A stretch of 49,377 nucleotides of DNA from Lachnospiraceae bacterium (GCA_015057615.1 SVEA01000038.1:1-49377); one strand, 5' to 3'. Counted from the first letter of the stretch, positions 17,366 to 26,962 are shown. Notes: generated by a model from the sequence alone, not told the origin. Program-made: numbers and translations.

Positions 17366-17998
17366 ATGAATATGAATTCGTTTCAGATTTATGATATCTC
17401 TATGAAAATCACAGAAGATATGCCGGTGTACAATGGAAAGAAAGAAAAACTGCCGAAGATCATCGTGGAACGTGATTTTTCATCTGGCAGTGCTTATGAA
17501 TCAAGGGTTGAGATGAATATGCATACCGGTACTCATCTGGATCGTTCCCTGCATATGATACCCGGAGGAACCAAAGTGGAATCCCTTCGGCTGGAGCAGG
17601 TAATAACCAAATGCAGAGTCCTGGATCTGAGCAGCTGTGTTGACAAAATTACCGCGGAGGATTTAAACGATAAAAATATTACGGAGGGTGATTTCATTTT
17701 ACTGAAAACAAGAAATTCCTTCGAAGATATTTTAGAGGGTAAATTTATCTATGTCGATGCGTCCGGAGCAGAATATTTAATGGAGAAGAAAATAGAAGGC
17801 GTAGGGATTGATTCCTTAGGAATCGAACGAAACCAGCCGGAGCATCCGACCCATATCAGGCTCTTGGAGGCAGATATTGTGATATTAGAGGGTTTGCGCC
17901 TGAAAGAGATCGAAGAGGGAGAATATTTTCTGTTTGCAGCTCCGATTAATATTGCCGAGGCAGAGGCTGCTCCGGTACGAGCCGTATTACTTCGTTAA
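17366..17998 (+). CDS. Cyclase-family (kynurenine formamidase-like) metal hydrolase
   Basis: A predicted metal-dependent amidohydrolase of the PF04199 cyclase family. The metal motif HTGTHLD is present, with His53, His57 and Asp59. The usual Pro of HxGTHxDxPxH is replaced (DRSLH), so the motif is slightly unusual. Further family features are DFILLKTRN, VDASGAEYL, GVGIDSLGIE and the C-terminal LFAAPINIAEAEAAPVRAVLL. The 210 residues are normal. The ATG at 17366 follows AAGGAGGAAAGG. It is probably co-transcribed with zwf. The substrate cannot be told from sequence, and no tryptophan-degradation gene lies nearby. Confidence 0.88.
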   Translation: MNMNSFQIYDISMKITEDMPVYNGKKEKLPKIIVERDFSSGSAYESRVEMNMHTGTHLDRSLHMIPGGTKVESLRLEQVITKCRVLDLSSCVDKITAEDLNDKNITEGDFILLKTRNSFEDILEGKFIYVDASGAEYLMEKKIEGVGIDSLGIERNQPEHPTHIRLLEADIVILEGLRLKEIEEGEYFLFAAPINIAEAEAAPVRAVLLR

Positions 17999-18165
17999 TT
18001 CATACAAAAGTTCAAATGATCCATTAAAATTTTACAGCAATTATTTTATAGATTGCATCTCTTTACAAGTAACAAAATTCGACAAAACGAATATTATAGT
18101 ATAGGAAGGCGATCAAAGAAAGCATTTAGATCTCCCTCAGGAATACAAGAAAAGGAGGTGCATGT

Positions 18166-18525
18166 ATGGGCTGGAAATTAGAAAAAATTGATCTAGGCGG
18201 TTGCGACCGTATTAAACCGAATGAAGAAATCGATCTTTGCGTTGTTTTAGAAGAGGAGAAGAGAGCGGCAATCCACGGGGAGGTTAAGTTCCCAAATGGA
18301 AAACCGGTAGAAGGAGCCGTTGTTAAATTATTTAAAAAAAAGGAATCAAAAGGCTGCTACGATAATAACTGCGATTTAGAGCCGATTACCTTTACCTTTA
18401 CAGACAAATGCGGACAGTTCTTATTTGGTGTAGAATCAGAAAAGGATTATGTAATAAAGGTGTTCTACTATAAACCGGAAAAGAAGAGAGAATGCAAAGA
18501 AAAAGAAGAAGAGGAAAAATGTTGA
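18166..18525 (+). CDS. Small carboxypeptidase-regulatory-like (Ig-fold) protein
   Basis: The 119 residues have no signal peptide. Residues ~35-105 match the carboxypeptidase regulatory-like beta-sandwich pattern (HGEVKFPNGKPVEGAVVKLFKK, then FTFTDKCGQFLFGVESEKDYVIKVFYYKP). It ends in a charged, cysteine-containing tail (KKRECKEKEEEEKC) and has seven Cys, which suggests disulfide cross-linking. The start is ATG 18166 after AAAGGAGG. Similar small proteins occur in spore-forming clostridia, so a spore-layer role is possible but not shown. The gene stands alone, with a terminator 46 bp downstream. Confidence 0.7.
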   Translation: MGWKLEKIDLGGCDRIKPNEEIDLCVVLEEEKRAAIHGEVKFPNGKPVEGAVVKLFKKKESKGCYDNNCDLEPITFTFTDKCGQFLFGVESEKDYVIKVFYYKPEKKRECKEKEEEEKC

Positions 18526-18570
18526 AAGTAACAAATTAGATAAATTGGAAAGTGAATCTGCTTGCCATGT

Positions 18571-18608
18571 ATAGAAACGGGCTGCTTTCTTTGGCAGCCC
18601 GTTTCTAT
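18571..18608 (+). terminator. Strong hairpin terminator
   Basis: A perfect 15-bp stem (18571-18585 with 18594-18608) and an 8-base loop TTTCTTTG, followed by GCTTTTAG. It follows the carboxypeptidase-regulatory-like gene. Confidence 0.8.
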
Positions 18609-18823
18609 GCTTTTAGAAGCTTCGGAATTTGAAGTCCTAGCCAGAAAAAATCGGCGCCGTTCCTTCATTATCACGAACTGTAATGAACGGATTTTTTACT
18701 GAAAATTTTCAGCAAAACGTAATAGTTATACGATAAAAAGGTAACAATGTACCATAGCAGAATGCTGAAAAGGCGATGAAACAGATAAAAATTTGGTTAT
18801 TATGGAAATAAGGAGGTATTGAT

Positions 18824-19018
18824 ATGGCAATGAAGAAGCTGGACAATTTTCAAGGCAGAAACAATAAGCGGTTAAAGACAACCGATCCTACAAATTGCGA
18901 GGGAACTGCAGCATGGCAGAATGCAGAGCGGAGCAATAAGGTAGATAAGGTGAATAAGCCTTCCATAGAGAATGTAGTTGATGCGAAGGATTGGGTAGAT
19001 AATGGAAGTAAACTATAG
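18824..19018 (+). CDS. Small CDIF630_02480/DUF3787-like spore surface protein
   Basis: A 64-residue hydrophilic protein. The segments GTAAWQNAE, VNKPSIENVVDAKDWVDNGSKL and the overall length match my memory of the DUF3787 family, whose members are named after the C. difficile spore-surface protein CDIF630_02480. The ATG at 18824 has AAGGAGG nine bases upstream. The gene is alone between a terminator and the PFOR gene. Family assignment is from pattern memory and would need a profile search. Confidence 0.6.
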   Translation: MAMKKLDNFQGRNNKRLKTTDPTNCEGTAAWQNAERSNKVDKVNKPSIENVVDAKDWVDNGSKL

Positions 19019-19106
19019 TGCGCAAAAAGCCGCGCAGAAATGAGGTTGAAGGTGAAAGAATTTCATTCTTTCAACCGGAGATTTTGAAAGGAGCATGGTT
19101 ATAAAA

Positions 19107-22100
19107 ATGGCAAAAGTACAAATGACGGTGGATGGGAATACCGCAGCGGCGTATGCTGCTTATGCCTTTACAGATGTAGCTGCAATCTATCCCATTACAC
19201 CATCCTCCACCATGGCAGAGGTAGTCGATGAATGGGCTGCCAATGGAAGAAAAAATATTTTTGGACAAGTGGTAAATGTTGTAGAAATGCAATCCGAGGC
19301 TGGCGCTTCCGGTGCATTCCACGGCTCCCTGCAGGGAGGAGCCTTAACGACGACCTTTACCGCCTCCCAAGGTTTACTGTTAATGATCCCGAATATGTAT
19401 AAGACCGCAGGCGAGCAGCTGCCCGGTGTTATCCATGTAAGTGCCAGAGCACTGGCTACCCATGCACTTAGTATCTTCGGCGACCATCAGGATGCAATGG
19501 CAACAAGGCAGACCGGTTATGCCATGCTATGTGCCGGATCGGTCCAGGAGGTAGCGGATCTTGCTCCCATAGCGCATCTTGCTGCGGTCAAAGGCAGGCT
19601 CCCGTTTCTGCATTTCTTTGATGGCTTCCGTACATCCCATGAGGTACAGAAGATTGAAGTGCTGGAATATCGTGATTATGCGGAAATGCTTGATATGGAT
19701 TCGGTAAAACGTTTCCGGGAAAATGCATTGACACCGAATCATCCGGTCATTCGCGGAACGGCACAAAATTCGGATATTTATTTCCAAGGAAGAGAAGCGG
19801 CAAATCCGTTCTATACCAATATTATTCCGGTAGTTGAAGAGTACTTCGGGAAAATGGAGAAGTATACCGGGAGAAGCTATGGTTTGTTTGATTATTACGG
19901 AGCGGAGGATGCGGAGTATCTGATCATTGCGATGGGTTCCGTAACGCAGGCAATCGAGCAGACGGTTGATTATTATAATTCTAAGGGAGAAAAATACGGT
20001 CTTATTAAGGTGCATCTATATCGCCCGTTTTCAACGAAGCATCTACGTAAATTAGTTCCCGATTCAGTGAAAAGGATTGCAGTGCTGGACCGTACGAAGG
20101 AGCCGGGATCTGCCGGAGAACCTTTATATACGGATGTTTGTACAAGCTTTTTGGGTATGGAGAATGCACCGGTCATCGTCGGAGGACGGTATGGTCTGGC
20201 TTCCAAGGATACTACTCCGGCGCAGATTGCTGCGGTATATGATAATTTAAAGCAGGATCATCCGAAAAATTCCTTTACGATCGGAATCCACGATGACGTC
20301 ACCAATACCTCTCTCGAGATACCAAGGGAGTTGAATGTCGAACCGGAAGGAACGAAGGCATGCCAGCTATGGGGACTTGGTTCCGATGGTACGGTAGGTG
20401 CCAACAAGCAGGCGATCAAGATTATCGGTAACAACTCAGATCTTAAGGTACAGGCTTACTTTGATTATGATTCTAAGAAATCAGGCGGTCTTACGGTTTC
20501 CCATCTCCGTTTTGGCAATGAAGCAATCAAATCAACGTATCTGGTAAACCATGCAGACTATATTGCCTGCCACAACCAATCCTATGTGCATAAATATCAT
20601 TTGCTGGAAAGTATTAAGGACGGCGGAATCTTTGCACTTAATACGCAGTGGAACGACGAGGAGCTGGAAACAAATCTTCCGAATGCGCTGAAAAGGCGGA
20701 TCGCAGAGAAGCATGTCCGTTTCTATACCATTAATGCAATTCAGATCGCAGAGGAGATCGGACTCGGCAACCGTATCAATATGGTAATGCAGGGAGCCTT
20801 CTTTAAACTGACGAATATCCTTCCACTTGAAGTAGCGGTTAAAGAATTAAAAGCTGCAATTAATAAGATGTACGGCAAGAAAGGGGAAAAGGTAGTGAAG
20901 ATGAACCACGATGCCGTAGACCTGGGAATTGAACAGATTCATGAGGTTAAGATCCCCGATAGCTGGAGGAACCGAAAGGATGAAGAAGAGACCGAAGTAA
21001 ATGGTAAGGAACCGGAATTTATCCGGAATATCATGCGCCCTATGACAGAATTAAAGGGAGGCGACTTACCGGTCAGTGCATTTTCCGGAATCGAGGACGG
21101 AACCTTCCCGTCAGGAATTACCGCTTATGAAAAACGAGGAATTGCAGTTAATGTACCCGAATGGATCGAAGAACGCTGTATCCAATGTAACCAGTGTGCT
21201 TATATCTGTCCGCATGCAGTGATCCGACCCTTCCTGCTCGATGAGGAAGAGCTTTCAAAGGCTCCGGAGACCTTTGTTACAAAGGGAGCTTCCGGACGGG
21301 CTTTTGAAGGCTTGCATTTTAAGATTCAGATCAGTCCGCTCGATTGTACCGGATGCGGTAACTGCGCAGATATCTGTCCGGCAAAGGGAAAGGCTCTAAT
21401 CATGCAGCCGATTGAAACACAGCTTGAGAAAGAAGTTCCGAACTGGAAATTTGCCGTGGAGGAGGTAAGCTTCAAGGAAAATGTAAACTATGGTCCGACC
21501 TATAAGGATACCCAGTTTAAGGCGCCTCTTCTGGAATTCTCCGGTGCCTGTGCCGGATGCGGGGAGACACCATATATTCGTCTTTTAACGCAGCTTTTCG
21601 GAGAACGGATGATGATTGCCAATGCCACCGGCTGTTCGTCTATCTGGGCAGGCTCTGCACCAAGCACGGCATATACCATCAATCGGAACGGGCAGGGTCC
21701 TTCCTGGGCAAATTCTTTATTCGAGGATAACGCAGAATTCGGCTATGGTATGTATTTGGCAGTGAAGCAAATGCGAAACAAGCTGGAAGATGATATGCGC
21801 CTGCTGATCGATTCGAATGTGGAAGAGAAGATAAAGGAAGCCTGCCATGACTGGCTTCATTATAAGGAAGACGGGAAGGCTTCTGAGGAGGCGGGAAAGA
21901 AGCTTCTTGATGTACTGGATGACTTTTCTTCCACGGATGTGGAACTTGCAAATATCGTAAATGATATTAAGGAGAAGAAGGATTATCTGACGAAACGCTC
22001 CGTCTGGCTGGTCGGTGGTGATGGATGGGCATACGATATCGGCTATGGTGGTCTGGATCATGTGATGGCTTCCGGAGAGGATGTCAATGTGCTGGTATTT

Positions 22101-22643
22101 GATACCGAGGTGTATTCCAATACCGGTGGACAGGCTTCCAAATCCACACCGACCGCAGCCATTGCCAAATTCGCCGCTTCCGGTAAGAAGCAGGGGAAGA
22201 AGGATCTCGGCAGAATGATGATGACCTACGGAAATGTCTATGTGGCACAGGTGGGTATCAACGCAGATAATACGCAGCTGGTTAAGGCATTCCGCGAGGC
22301 AGAAGCACATCACGGGCCATCCATTGTCATTGCCTATTCACCATGCATCAACCACGGTATCCGGGAGGGCATGGGCCGCAGTATGGCAACGATTAAGAAA
22401 GCAGTACAATCCGGCTATTGGCATCTATACCGTTATAATCCGGATCTGAAAGAGGAGGGCAAGAATCCTTTCACGCTTGACTCCAAAGAACCGACAGAAA
22501 GCTTCCGCGATTTTATCTTAGGGCAGGTGCGTTACAGTTCCTTAGCAAAGGGATTCCCGGAGCAGGCGGAGGAACTCTATCAACAGGCAGAGAAGAACGC
22601 AAAGGAACGTTACGAGAATTATGTTAGATTAGCAAACCGGTAG
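19107..22643 (+). CDS. nifJ: Pyruvate:ferredoxin (flavodoxin) oxidoreductase
   Basis: The enzyme converts pyruvate and CoA to acetyl-CoA and CO2, reducing ferredoxin, and is the central catabolic step in anaerobic Clostridia. The one-chain 1178-residue form has, in order, the pyruvate-binding domain with YPITPSSTMAE, the CoA-side domain, a two-cluster ferredoxin domain (CIQCNQCAYICP near 691 and CTGCGNCADICP near 747), and the TPP domain with CAGCGETPYI, GGDGWAYDIGYGGLDHV and NTGGQASKSTP. I chose ATG 19107 (MAKVQMTVDGN), the normal family start. ATG 19095 is in frame but only one base from the AAAGGAG site. The leader GCATGGTTATAAAAATG resembles the R5 repeat tail. The reduced ferredoxin could feed the Rnf-type genes in this window. 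Confidence 0.97.
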   Translation: MAKVQMTVDGNTAAAYAAYAFTDVAAIYPITPSSTMAEVVDEWAANGRKNIFGQVVNVVEMQSEAGASGAFHGSLQGGALTTTFTASQGLLLMIPNMYKTAGEQLPGVIHVSARALATHALSIFGDHQDAMATRQTGYAMLCAGSVQEVADLAPIAHLAAVKGRLPFLHFFDGFRTSHEVQKIEVLEYRDYAEMLDMDSVKRFRENALTPNHPVIRGTAQNSDIYFQGREAANPFYTNIIPVVEEYFGKMEKYTGRSYGLFDYYGAEDAEYLIIAMGSVTQAIEQTVDYYNSKGEKYGLIKVHLYRPFSTKHLRKLVPDSVKRIAVLDRTKEPGSAGEPLYTDVCTSFLGMENAPVIVGGRYGLASKDTTPAQIAAVYDNLKQDHPKNSFTIGIHDDVTNTSLEIPRELNVEPEGTKACQLWGLGSDGTVGANKQAIKIIGNNSDLKVQAYFDYDSKKSGGLTVSHLRFGNEAIKSTYLVNHADYIACHNQSYVHKYHLLESIKDGGIFALNTQWNDEELETNLPNALKRRIAEKHVRFYTINAIQIAEEIGLGNRINMVMQGAFFKLTNILPLEVAVKELKAAINKMYGKKGEKVVKMNHDAVDLGIEQIHEVKIPDSWRNRKDEEETEVNGKEPEFIRNIMRPMTELKGGDLPVSAFSGIEDGTFPSGITAYEKRGIAVNVPEWIEERCIQCNQCAYICPHAVIRPFLLDEEELSKAPETFVTKGASGRAFEGLHFKIQISPLDCTGCGNCADICPAKGKALIMQPIETQLEKEVPNWKFAVEEVSFKENVNYGPTYKDTQFKAPLLEFSGACAGCGETPYIRLLTQLFGERMMIANATGCSSIWAGSAPSTAYTINRNGQGPSWANSLFEDNAEFGYGMYLAVKQMRNKLEDDMRLLIDSNVEEKIKEACHDWLHYKEDGKASEEAGKKLLDVLDDFSSTDVELANIVNDIKEKKDYLTKRSVWLVGGDGWAYDIGYGGLDHVMASGEDVNVLVFDTEVYSNTGGQASKSTPTAAIAKFAASGKKQGKKDLGRMMMTYGNVYVAQVGINADNTQLVKAFREAEAHHGPSIVIAYSPCINHGIREGMGRSMATIKKAVQSGYWHLYRYNPDLKEEGKNPFTLDSKEPTESFRDFILGQVRYSSLAKGFPEQAEELYQQAEKNAKERYENYVRLANR

Positions 22644-22675
22644 AGAGCAGGGGTCGCTGCATTCCTATTATAATA

Positions 22676-22821
22676 ATACAAGAGGGGTTGTAGTCTTCCA
22701 ATGTCTCGCAGGTTTTTTGCGAGACAATTCACGCACAGATCGAAAGACATCTCATTCATTTTATATGAACAAGCTGTCTTTCCAACCGTGTATTACAGGA
22801 AGAATACAGCTCCTCTTGTAT
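22676..22821 (+). repeat. R3 palindromic repeat, copy 1
   Basis: Inverted ends ATACAAGAGGGG and its partner CTCCTCTTGTAT continue inward (TCTTCC/GGAAGA). Internal hairpins are GTCTCGCA/TGCGAGAC and GAAAGACA/TGTCTTTC. A 163-bp relative in the opposite orientation lies at 40507-40669. It directly follows the PFOR gene, so it may also act as its terminator. Confidence 0.8.
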
Positions 22822-23026
22822 TTACTCGTATTTTGCAGTAACCCCTTACTTCTTTCTCCTTCAAGCCATGGGATCAGAGGTTTTTGGAAGGGATGGAAGA
22901 TTTTATGGTGCAAAGTCAAAACCATACAGAAAATCATCTAATTAATAGCAATAGAGCTACAAATTACATAGAGGTATTTTGCGAAAGTCTATTCAGTCAT
23001 TTCTTCTATTATGCTATAATAAGATT

Positions 23027-23319
23027 AGAGTGACAAAAGCTGATTTATAAACTTAACGTCGTCAATTTGCACAATTTATGTGTTGACAAGTAATATGAAA
23101 CAAATTTCATTCGTAACACATTGTTCTCAAAGCATTGCATAAAATGCAATACTTAGGTTGAAGTATGTAGTGGTACATAAGATCATAAAACACATGATCG
23201 AAGTACCAACGACTTCAAACAGTTGCGCAGTAAAATATTGTTTCCTATTACTTAAGCTTTACCTTGCTTTGTGCAAATTGCCGAAGACGATTTGTTAGGA
23301 GGGCTTTTGACTCTCAAAT
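23027..23319 (+). repeat. R1 nested-palindrome repeat, copy 3 (full length)
   Basis: The most complete copy. It opens GAGTGACAAAAGC and closes GCTTTTGACTCTC. Then AATTTGCACAA pairs with TTGTGCAAATT, AAGTAATATGAAAC pairs with GTTTCCTATTACTT, and inner hairpins AAGCATTGCAT/ATGCAATACTT and GATCAT/ATGATC follow. With R3 it fills most of the 830 bp between PFOR and the next gene. Confidence 0.85.
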
Positions 23320-23472
23320 CATAATAACAGCGTAATAAGGAAATGTGAACTTGTTCGTAATTTCCAAGTAGAGCAGCAAGATCATGAGTGTGTTTTTCCT
23401 TCATGATATAGGAAACAGTGAAAATGCCATACGGTAGGTTGTAAAAATAAAAAGAAACGGGGTGTCGTAAGG

Positions 23473-23745
23473 TTGCAGAGGCAGTACCTAAAGTCTAAAA
23501 CGGTAAAAGTGGAGTTAGAGAATATTCAATTGGTTTATCATTTGTTTTTTAGCAACACATATTACAGTATTGAATGCTTTAAGGAAGGATATGACGAGCA
23601 AGAGCCGGACAATTATTTCTTAGCAGAGGATTTTACAGATGATGAAGGAGAGGCTGAAGATTTTCTCAGTCAATTAGCGAAAGGAAAAGTTTTTCCGATA
23701 CATATCAAAGACATGGTGGATGACTATTTAACAATGAATGTATAG
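23473..23745 (+). CDS. DUF6514-like hypothetical protein
   Basis: 90 residues, soluble and acidic. The layout (YYSIECFKEG, a DE-rich segment with the ADDFTDD type, EAEDFLSQLAKGKVFPIHIKDMVDDYL) resembles the small DUF6514 family of Firmicutes, which has no known function. The start is TTG 23473, chosen because GGGGTG lies upstream and no ATG fits. It is monocistronic, with a terminator about 70 bp downstream. Family call from pattern only. Confidence 0.6.
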   Translation: MQRQYLKSKTVKVELENIQLVYHLFFSNTYYSIECFKEGYDEQEPDNYFLAEDFTDDEGEAEDFLSQLAKGKVFPIHIKDMVDDYLTMNV

Positions 23746-23813
23746 CTAAATTATAATCATCAGAGAAGCATATATTATATTTGAAAACATAAATCATATA
23801 AGAGATTAATAAT

Positions 23814-23841
23814 CAAAGAGTTTGCCAAGGCAAACTCTTTG
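23814..23841 (+). terminator. Near-perfect palindromic terminator
   Basis: CAAAGAGTTTGCC and GGCAAACTCTTTG form a 13-bp stem. The same core recurs at 30539-30563, so it is a reused terminator-like unit in this genome. Confidence 0.75.
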
Positions 23842-23888
23842 CTACTTTCATAACAGGAATGTTATTCGTCATCTTATGATAGAAATGG

Positions 23889-23969
23889 GGCTGTTGCAAT
23901 ATAAATACGATTGATATAAGGAAGATCACAAATCTCCTTGTATCAATCGTAGTCTAAAATGCAACAGCC
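23889..23969. repeat. 81-bp hairpin element (terminator or MITE-like)
   Basis: GGCTGTTGCA and TGCAACAGCC are perfect 10-bp inverted ends. An inner 17-bp stem (23906-23922 with 23935-23951) has one wobble. It is followed by TATTTTTG. The end sequence resembles ends I recall for IS1182-type elements. It could equally be a strong terminator before the ger operon. Confidence 0.5.
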
Positions 23970-24064
23970 TATTTTTGTTCTAAATAGCAAACAGGATTAC
24001 GTATATTTACAGGTTTTATAGGGAAAATATAGGTTATGGATATGGTTCAGAAAGAAGGAGCGGT

Positions 24065-25519
24065 ATGGAAAAAACGATAAATTCAAAGCAATTGAAAGAA
24101 TTGTTCTCAAAAAGCACGGATATTGTTCAGCGTCCATTAAATGTCGGACATAGTGGAATTATCGTACATCTATTCGGGGTAGATGGTTTAATGGATACAT
24201 TAATGCTGGATGAAGCAATCCTTAAGCCTTTGACTGTGGATGAAAATTTAAAGAAAATGCAGACAGAAAAGGAAGTTATAGCCTATCTCTTAGAGGGGGG
24301 ATCCTTCCATGCTTTTACCAATGAGGTTACCGATTATCATTCGCTGCTGCGCAATATTCTAAGTGGAATGGCAGCATTAGTATTTGATCAGGAACAAAAG
24401 GCGCTGATCTTTGACGTAAGAGCCTTTGATAAACGTTCGATCACAGAACCATCAGATGAGGGAGTGATGAAGGGAGCCAAAGATTCTTTTATCGAGGCTA
24501 TGAGAACCAATACAGTTCTGATCCGCAGGCGGCTAAAATCAGAATTTCTGGTTATGGAGCAGCTTAATGCAGGAAAGCTCTCCAAGACGGATATTACCTT
24601 AGTGTACCTCAGCAATATTGCGGATATGGATACGGTGAACCGGATACGGGATACGATTCAGAATATCGATCTCGATAATATATCCACACCGGCATTCCTG
24701 GAAGAATATCTGGTAGATAATAAAAAAAGTATCTTTCCCCAAATTATGTATACCCAAAGACCGGACCGGGTCTCTGCGAATCTGTCGGATGGCAGGGTTG
24801 CCGTGGTGGTCGACGGTATTCCGTTTGTCTATATCCTTCCCTGTCAGATGGTAATGCTGATGCAGTCCCCGGAGGATTATGCGAATCACTTTTTTATCAG
24901 CTCCTCCCTGCGGATCATCCGCTATATTGCTATGATTTTAACCATATTTCTACCGGCGTTTTATATTGCGGCAACCACCTATCAGAATCAAATGCTTCCG
25001 GCGGAGATCGCGCTATCCATCCAAAAGGCAAAGCAAAATGTACCCTTTTCCTCTGCGTCCGAGGTACTTGGTCTGTTGGTTTCGTTTGAAATATTAATTG
25101 AAGCGGGGCTGCGGCTGCCAAAAACCGTAGGAACTGCGATGTCCATTTTGGGTGGATTGGTAGTCGGCCAGTCCGCGGTAGAGGCAAAGCTGGTTTCCCC
25201 CACCGTTGTTGTTATTGTTGCTTTGGCGGGAATTGCCGGTTTTATTCTTCCTAATCAGGATTTAAGCAGCGGGATTCGCCTGACTAGATTTATTATGGCG
25301 GTGCTGGCAGCCATTGGAGGCTTCTTTGGAATGACAGCAGGATTGATTCTTTTGATTACGCATCTATGCAGCTTGGATAATTATGGGGTTGCCTATATGT
25401 CACCCTTTGTGGATATCGATACATCGAATCATAAGGATACCTTATTTCGTTTTCCGATTAAGTATTTTACCAAACGTCCAAAAAAGATTGCACCGGAAAA
25501 TCGTATAAAACAAAAATAG
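24065..25519 (+). CDS. GerA-family spore germination protein (A subunit)
   Basis: This is the A subunit of a nutrient germinant receptor in the spore inner membrane. The 484 residues have an N-terminal soluble domain (about 1-270) with SGIIVHLFGVDGLMD, IEAMRTNTVLIRRRL, and the family block YLSNIADMDTVNRIRDTIQNIDLD. Multiple TM helices follow, with GDFDKR-type DVRAFDKRSITEPSDEGVMKG and SGIRLTRFIMAVLAAIGG. The ATG at 24065 follows AGAAAGGAG. It is first in the order A-C-small protein-B. Which nutrient it senses cannot be predicted. Expression in the forespore is expected, but I could not place a sigma-G promoter. Confidence 0.95.
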   Translation: MEKTINSKQLKELFSKSTDIVQRPLNVGHSGIIVHLFGVDGLMDTLMLDEAILKPLTVDENLKKMQTEKEVIAYLLEGGSFHAFTNEVTDYHSLLRNILSGMAALVFDQEQKALIFDVRAFDKRSITEPSDEGVMKGAKDSFIEAMRTNTVLIRRRLKSEFLVMEQLNAGKLSKTDITLVYLSNIADMDTVNRIRDTIQNIDLDNISTPAFLEEYLVDNKKSIFPQIMYTQRPDRVSANLSDGRVAVVVDGIPFVYILPCQMVMLMQSPEDYANHFFISSSLRIIRYIAMILTIFLPAFYIAATTYQNQMLPAEIALSIQKAKQNVPFSSASEVLGLLVSFEILIEAGLRLPKTVGTAMSILGGLVVGQSAVEAKLVSPTVVVIVALAGIAGFILPNQDLSSGIRLTRFIMAVLAAIGGFFGMTAGLILLITHLCSLDNYGVAYMSPFVDIDTSNHKDTLFRFPIKYFTKRPKKIAPENRIKQK

Positions 25520-25537
25520 TATGGAAAGGGAGTCATC

Positions 25538-26638
25538 ATGAAAAGAATAGTATTCTTCATCAGTATTTTGATCCTGCCTTTCTTGGTCAGTGGATGCGTC
25601 AATGATATGAATCGGAGAGAAATCGATGAAATCAATTTGATTCGGGTCCTGGGAATTGATTATAAGCAAGATGAATATACGCTGAGTGCATTATTTAGTG
25701 TGTCTGGGGGAACGGATCCGGAATCGGAGGGGGCGGAGGAAGAGATTACAACAGGCTTGGGAAGAACCCCTTATGAGGCATATGAAGATCTGAAGAGAAA
25801 AGCTACGAAATCCATTTCCCTTGGGCATACCGAGTATTTCCTGATTGGGGATACCGCAGCAGAGAACGGCATTGATCGTTGTCTTGATTTCCTTTCCAGG
25901 GACGAGACAATTAAAATGGATGCTCTGTTTTATATTACAAAGGACAGTATGGCATCCGATTTTTTGGAGGAAGGGATTGAAAATAAACAGAAGATAAATG
26001 AAGATTTGGAAGCGATCCGACAAAAGCAGGAGGAGATAGTGAAGCGAAACGATAACACGTTTGTTAACCTGCTTAACGAGATGAAGCAAACCGATTCCAG
26101 TATTCTTGTGCCCTATCTTATTCCGGAGAAATCAAGCTTTCTTACTCCTGGCTATGCGGTATTTGATCAATATAAATTAAAGGATTACCTGGACGAGGAG
26201 ACTTCTGCCGGCGTTAATTTTGTGAAAGATATCGTCCGCAATTATCCGATCTATTTAGAGAATCAGGTAGGCCTTATGGTAACAAGCTCGGATACAAAGC
26301 TTGTTTCAACGATGGAAAAGGATCGGATTAAAATTACCATAAAGGTGGATTTCGAAACGATGATTCGGGAGGTCAGCGCCTCCGATGATGTTTTTGCAGC
26401 AAAACGGAGGGACGAGCTTACGAAGGAGCAGAATAAATTTGTATATGACAGGATCAATCTTGCGGTGAACTATTCCAAGGCGACCGGGCTTGATATTATG
26501 CAGCTGGCACGCATGGTGGAAAAGCAGAATATAAAGGAATGGCAGAAGCTTGCGCCGAGTTGGGCAAAGAGGATCTCTGACATTGAATATGAATATAGTT
26601 TTAAATCCAGGATATCGAAATCCTTTCTTCTTGGATGA
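25538..26638 (+). CDS. Ger(x)C-family germination lipoprotein (C subunit)
   Basis: The C subunit of the same germinant receptor. The signal peptide KRIVFFISILILPFLVSGC has the lipid-attachment Cys20. The GerAC N-terminal block INLIRVLGIDY follows, then GTDPESE, RTPYEAYEDLKRKATKSISLGHTEYFLIG, and a C-terminal domain ending IKEWQKLAPSWAKRISDIEYEYSFKSRI. The 366 residues are normal. It starts 18 bp after the A gene with AAAGGGAG. The stop is followed by an R5-type repeat before the next gene. Confidence 0.95.
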   Translation: MKRIVFFISILILPFLVSGCVNDMNRREIDEINLIRVLGIDYKQDEYTLSALFSVSGGTDPESEGAEEEITTGLGRTPYEAYEDLKRKATKSISLGHTEYFLIGDTAAENGIDRCLDFLSRDETIKMDALFYITKDSMASDFLEEGIENKQKINEDLEAIRQKQEEIVKRNDNTFVNLLNEMKQTDSSILVPYLIPEKSSFLTPGYAVFDQYKLKDYLDEETSAGVNFVKDIVRNYPIYLENQVGLMVTSSDTKLVSTMEKDRIKITIKVDFETMIREVSASDDVFAAKRRDELTKEQNKFVYDRINLAVNYSKATGLDIMQLARMVEKQNIKEWQKLAPSWAKRISDIEYEYSFKSRISKSFLLG

Positions 26639-26659
26639 AATGTGAAATGAGAGGTTACT

Positions 26660-26763
26660 TATTTATGCCCAAAGGGCATGGGCAAGCGAATTAATTCGCT
26701 TTGCATATACCACGCCTGTGGCACAAAGTTTGCAGTTTATCAAGAAAGGGTATGATTAATAAT
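26660..26763 (+). repeat. R5 start-proximal repeat, copy 2 (divergent)
   Basis: It carries GGCACAAAGTTTGCAG and CAAGAAAGGGTATGATTAAT, matching the other copies. The left part differs (GCCC/GGGC hairpin and CCACGCCTGTGG hairpin), and the pseudoknot pairing is weaker. It provides the AAAGGG ribosome site of the following small gene. Confidence 0.55.
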
Positions 26764-26952
26764 ATGATATATATCTTTGGGATTTCTTTAATTTATACAA
26801 TGATTAAGAAAAAGGATCAGCTGTTAGGTGCGAATAGAAATCTTATCCTTTTTTTACTCCTTTCCATTATTGGACTGACCTTAGGGATCATTTATATTAT
26901 AAATCCCTATCTTCCCAGTATTGCAGCGATGCTGGAAAAACACATGAAATGA
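26764..26952 (+). CDS. Small two-TM protein in the ger operon
   Basis: 62 residues. A short hydrophobic N-terminus (MIYIFGISLIYTMI), a polar loop (KKKDQLLGANRN), then a clear TM helix (LILFLLLSIIGLTLGIIYII). Size, topology and place between the C and B genes match the accessory D-type subunits reported for some GerA-type receptors of Bacillus. I infer such a role. The start could also be ATG 26752, but that is one base from AAAGGG. It ends two bases before a GTG that could start the B gene. Confidence 0.6.
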   Translation: MIYIFGISLIYTMIKKKDQLLGANRNLILFLLLSIIGLTLGIIYIINPYLPSIAAMLEKHMK

Positions 26953-26962
26953 GGTGAGCAGA

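Noticed and set aside
22717-22941. 74-codon frame after nifJ
   Set aside because: It runs through the R3 hairpins; the coding appearance is due to the repeat.
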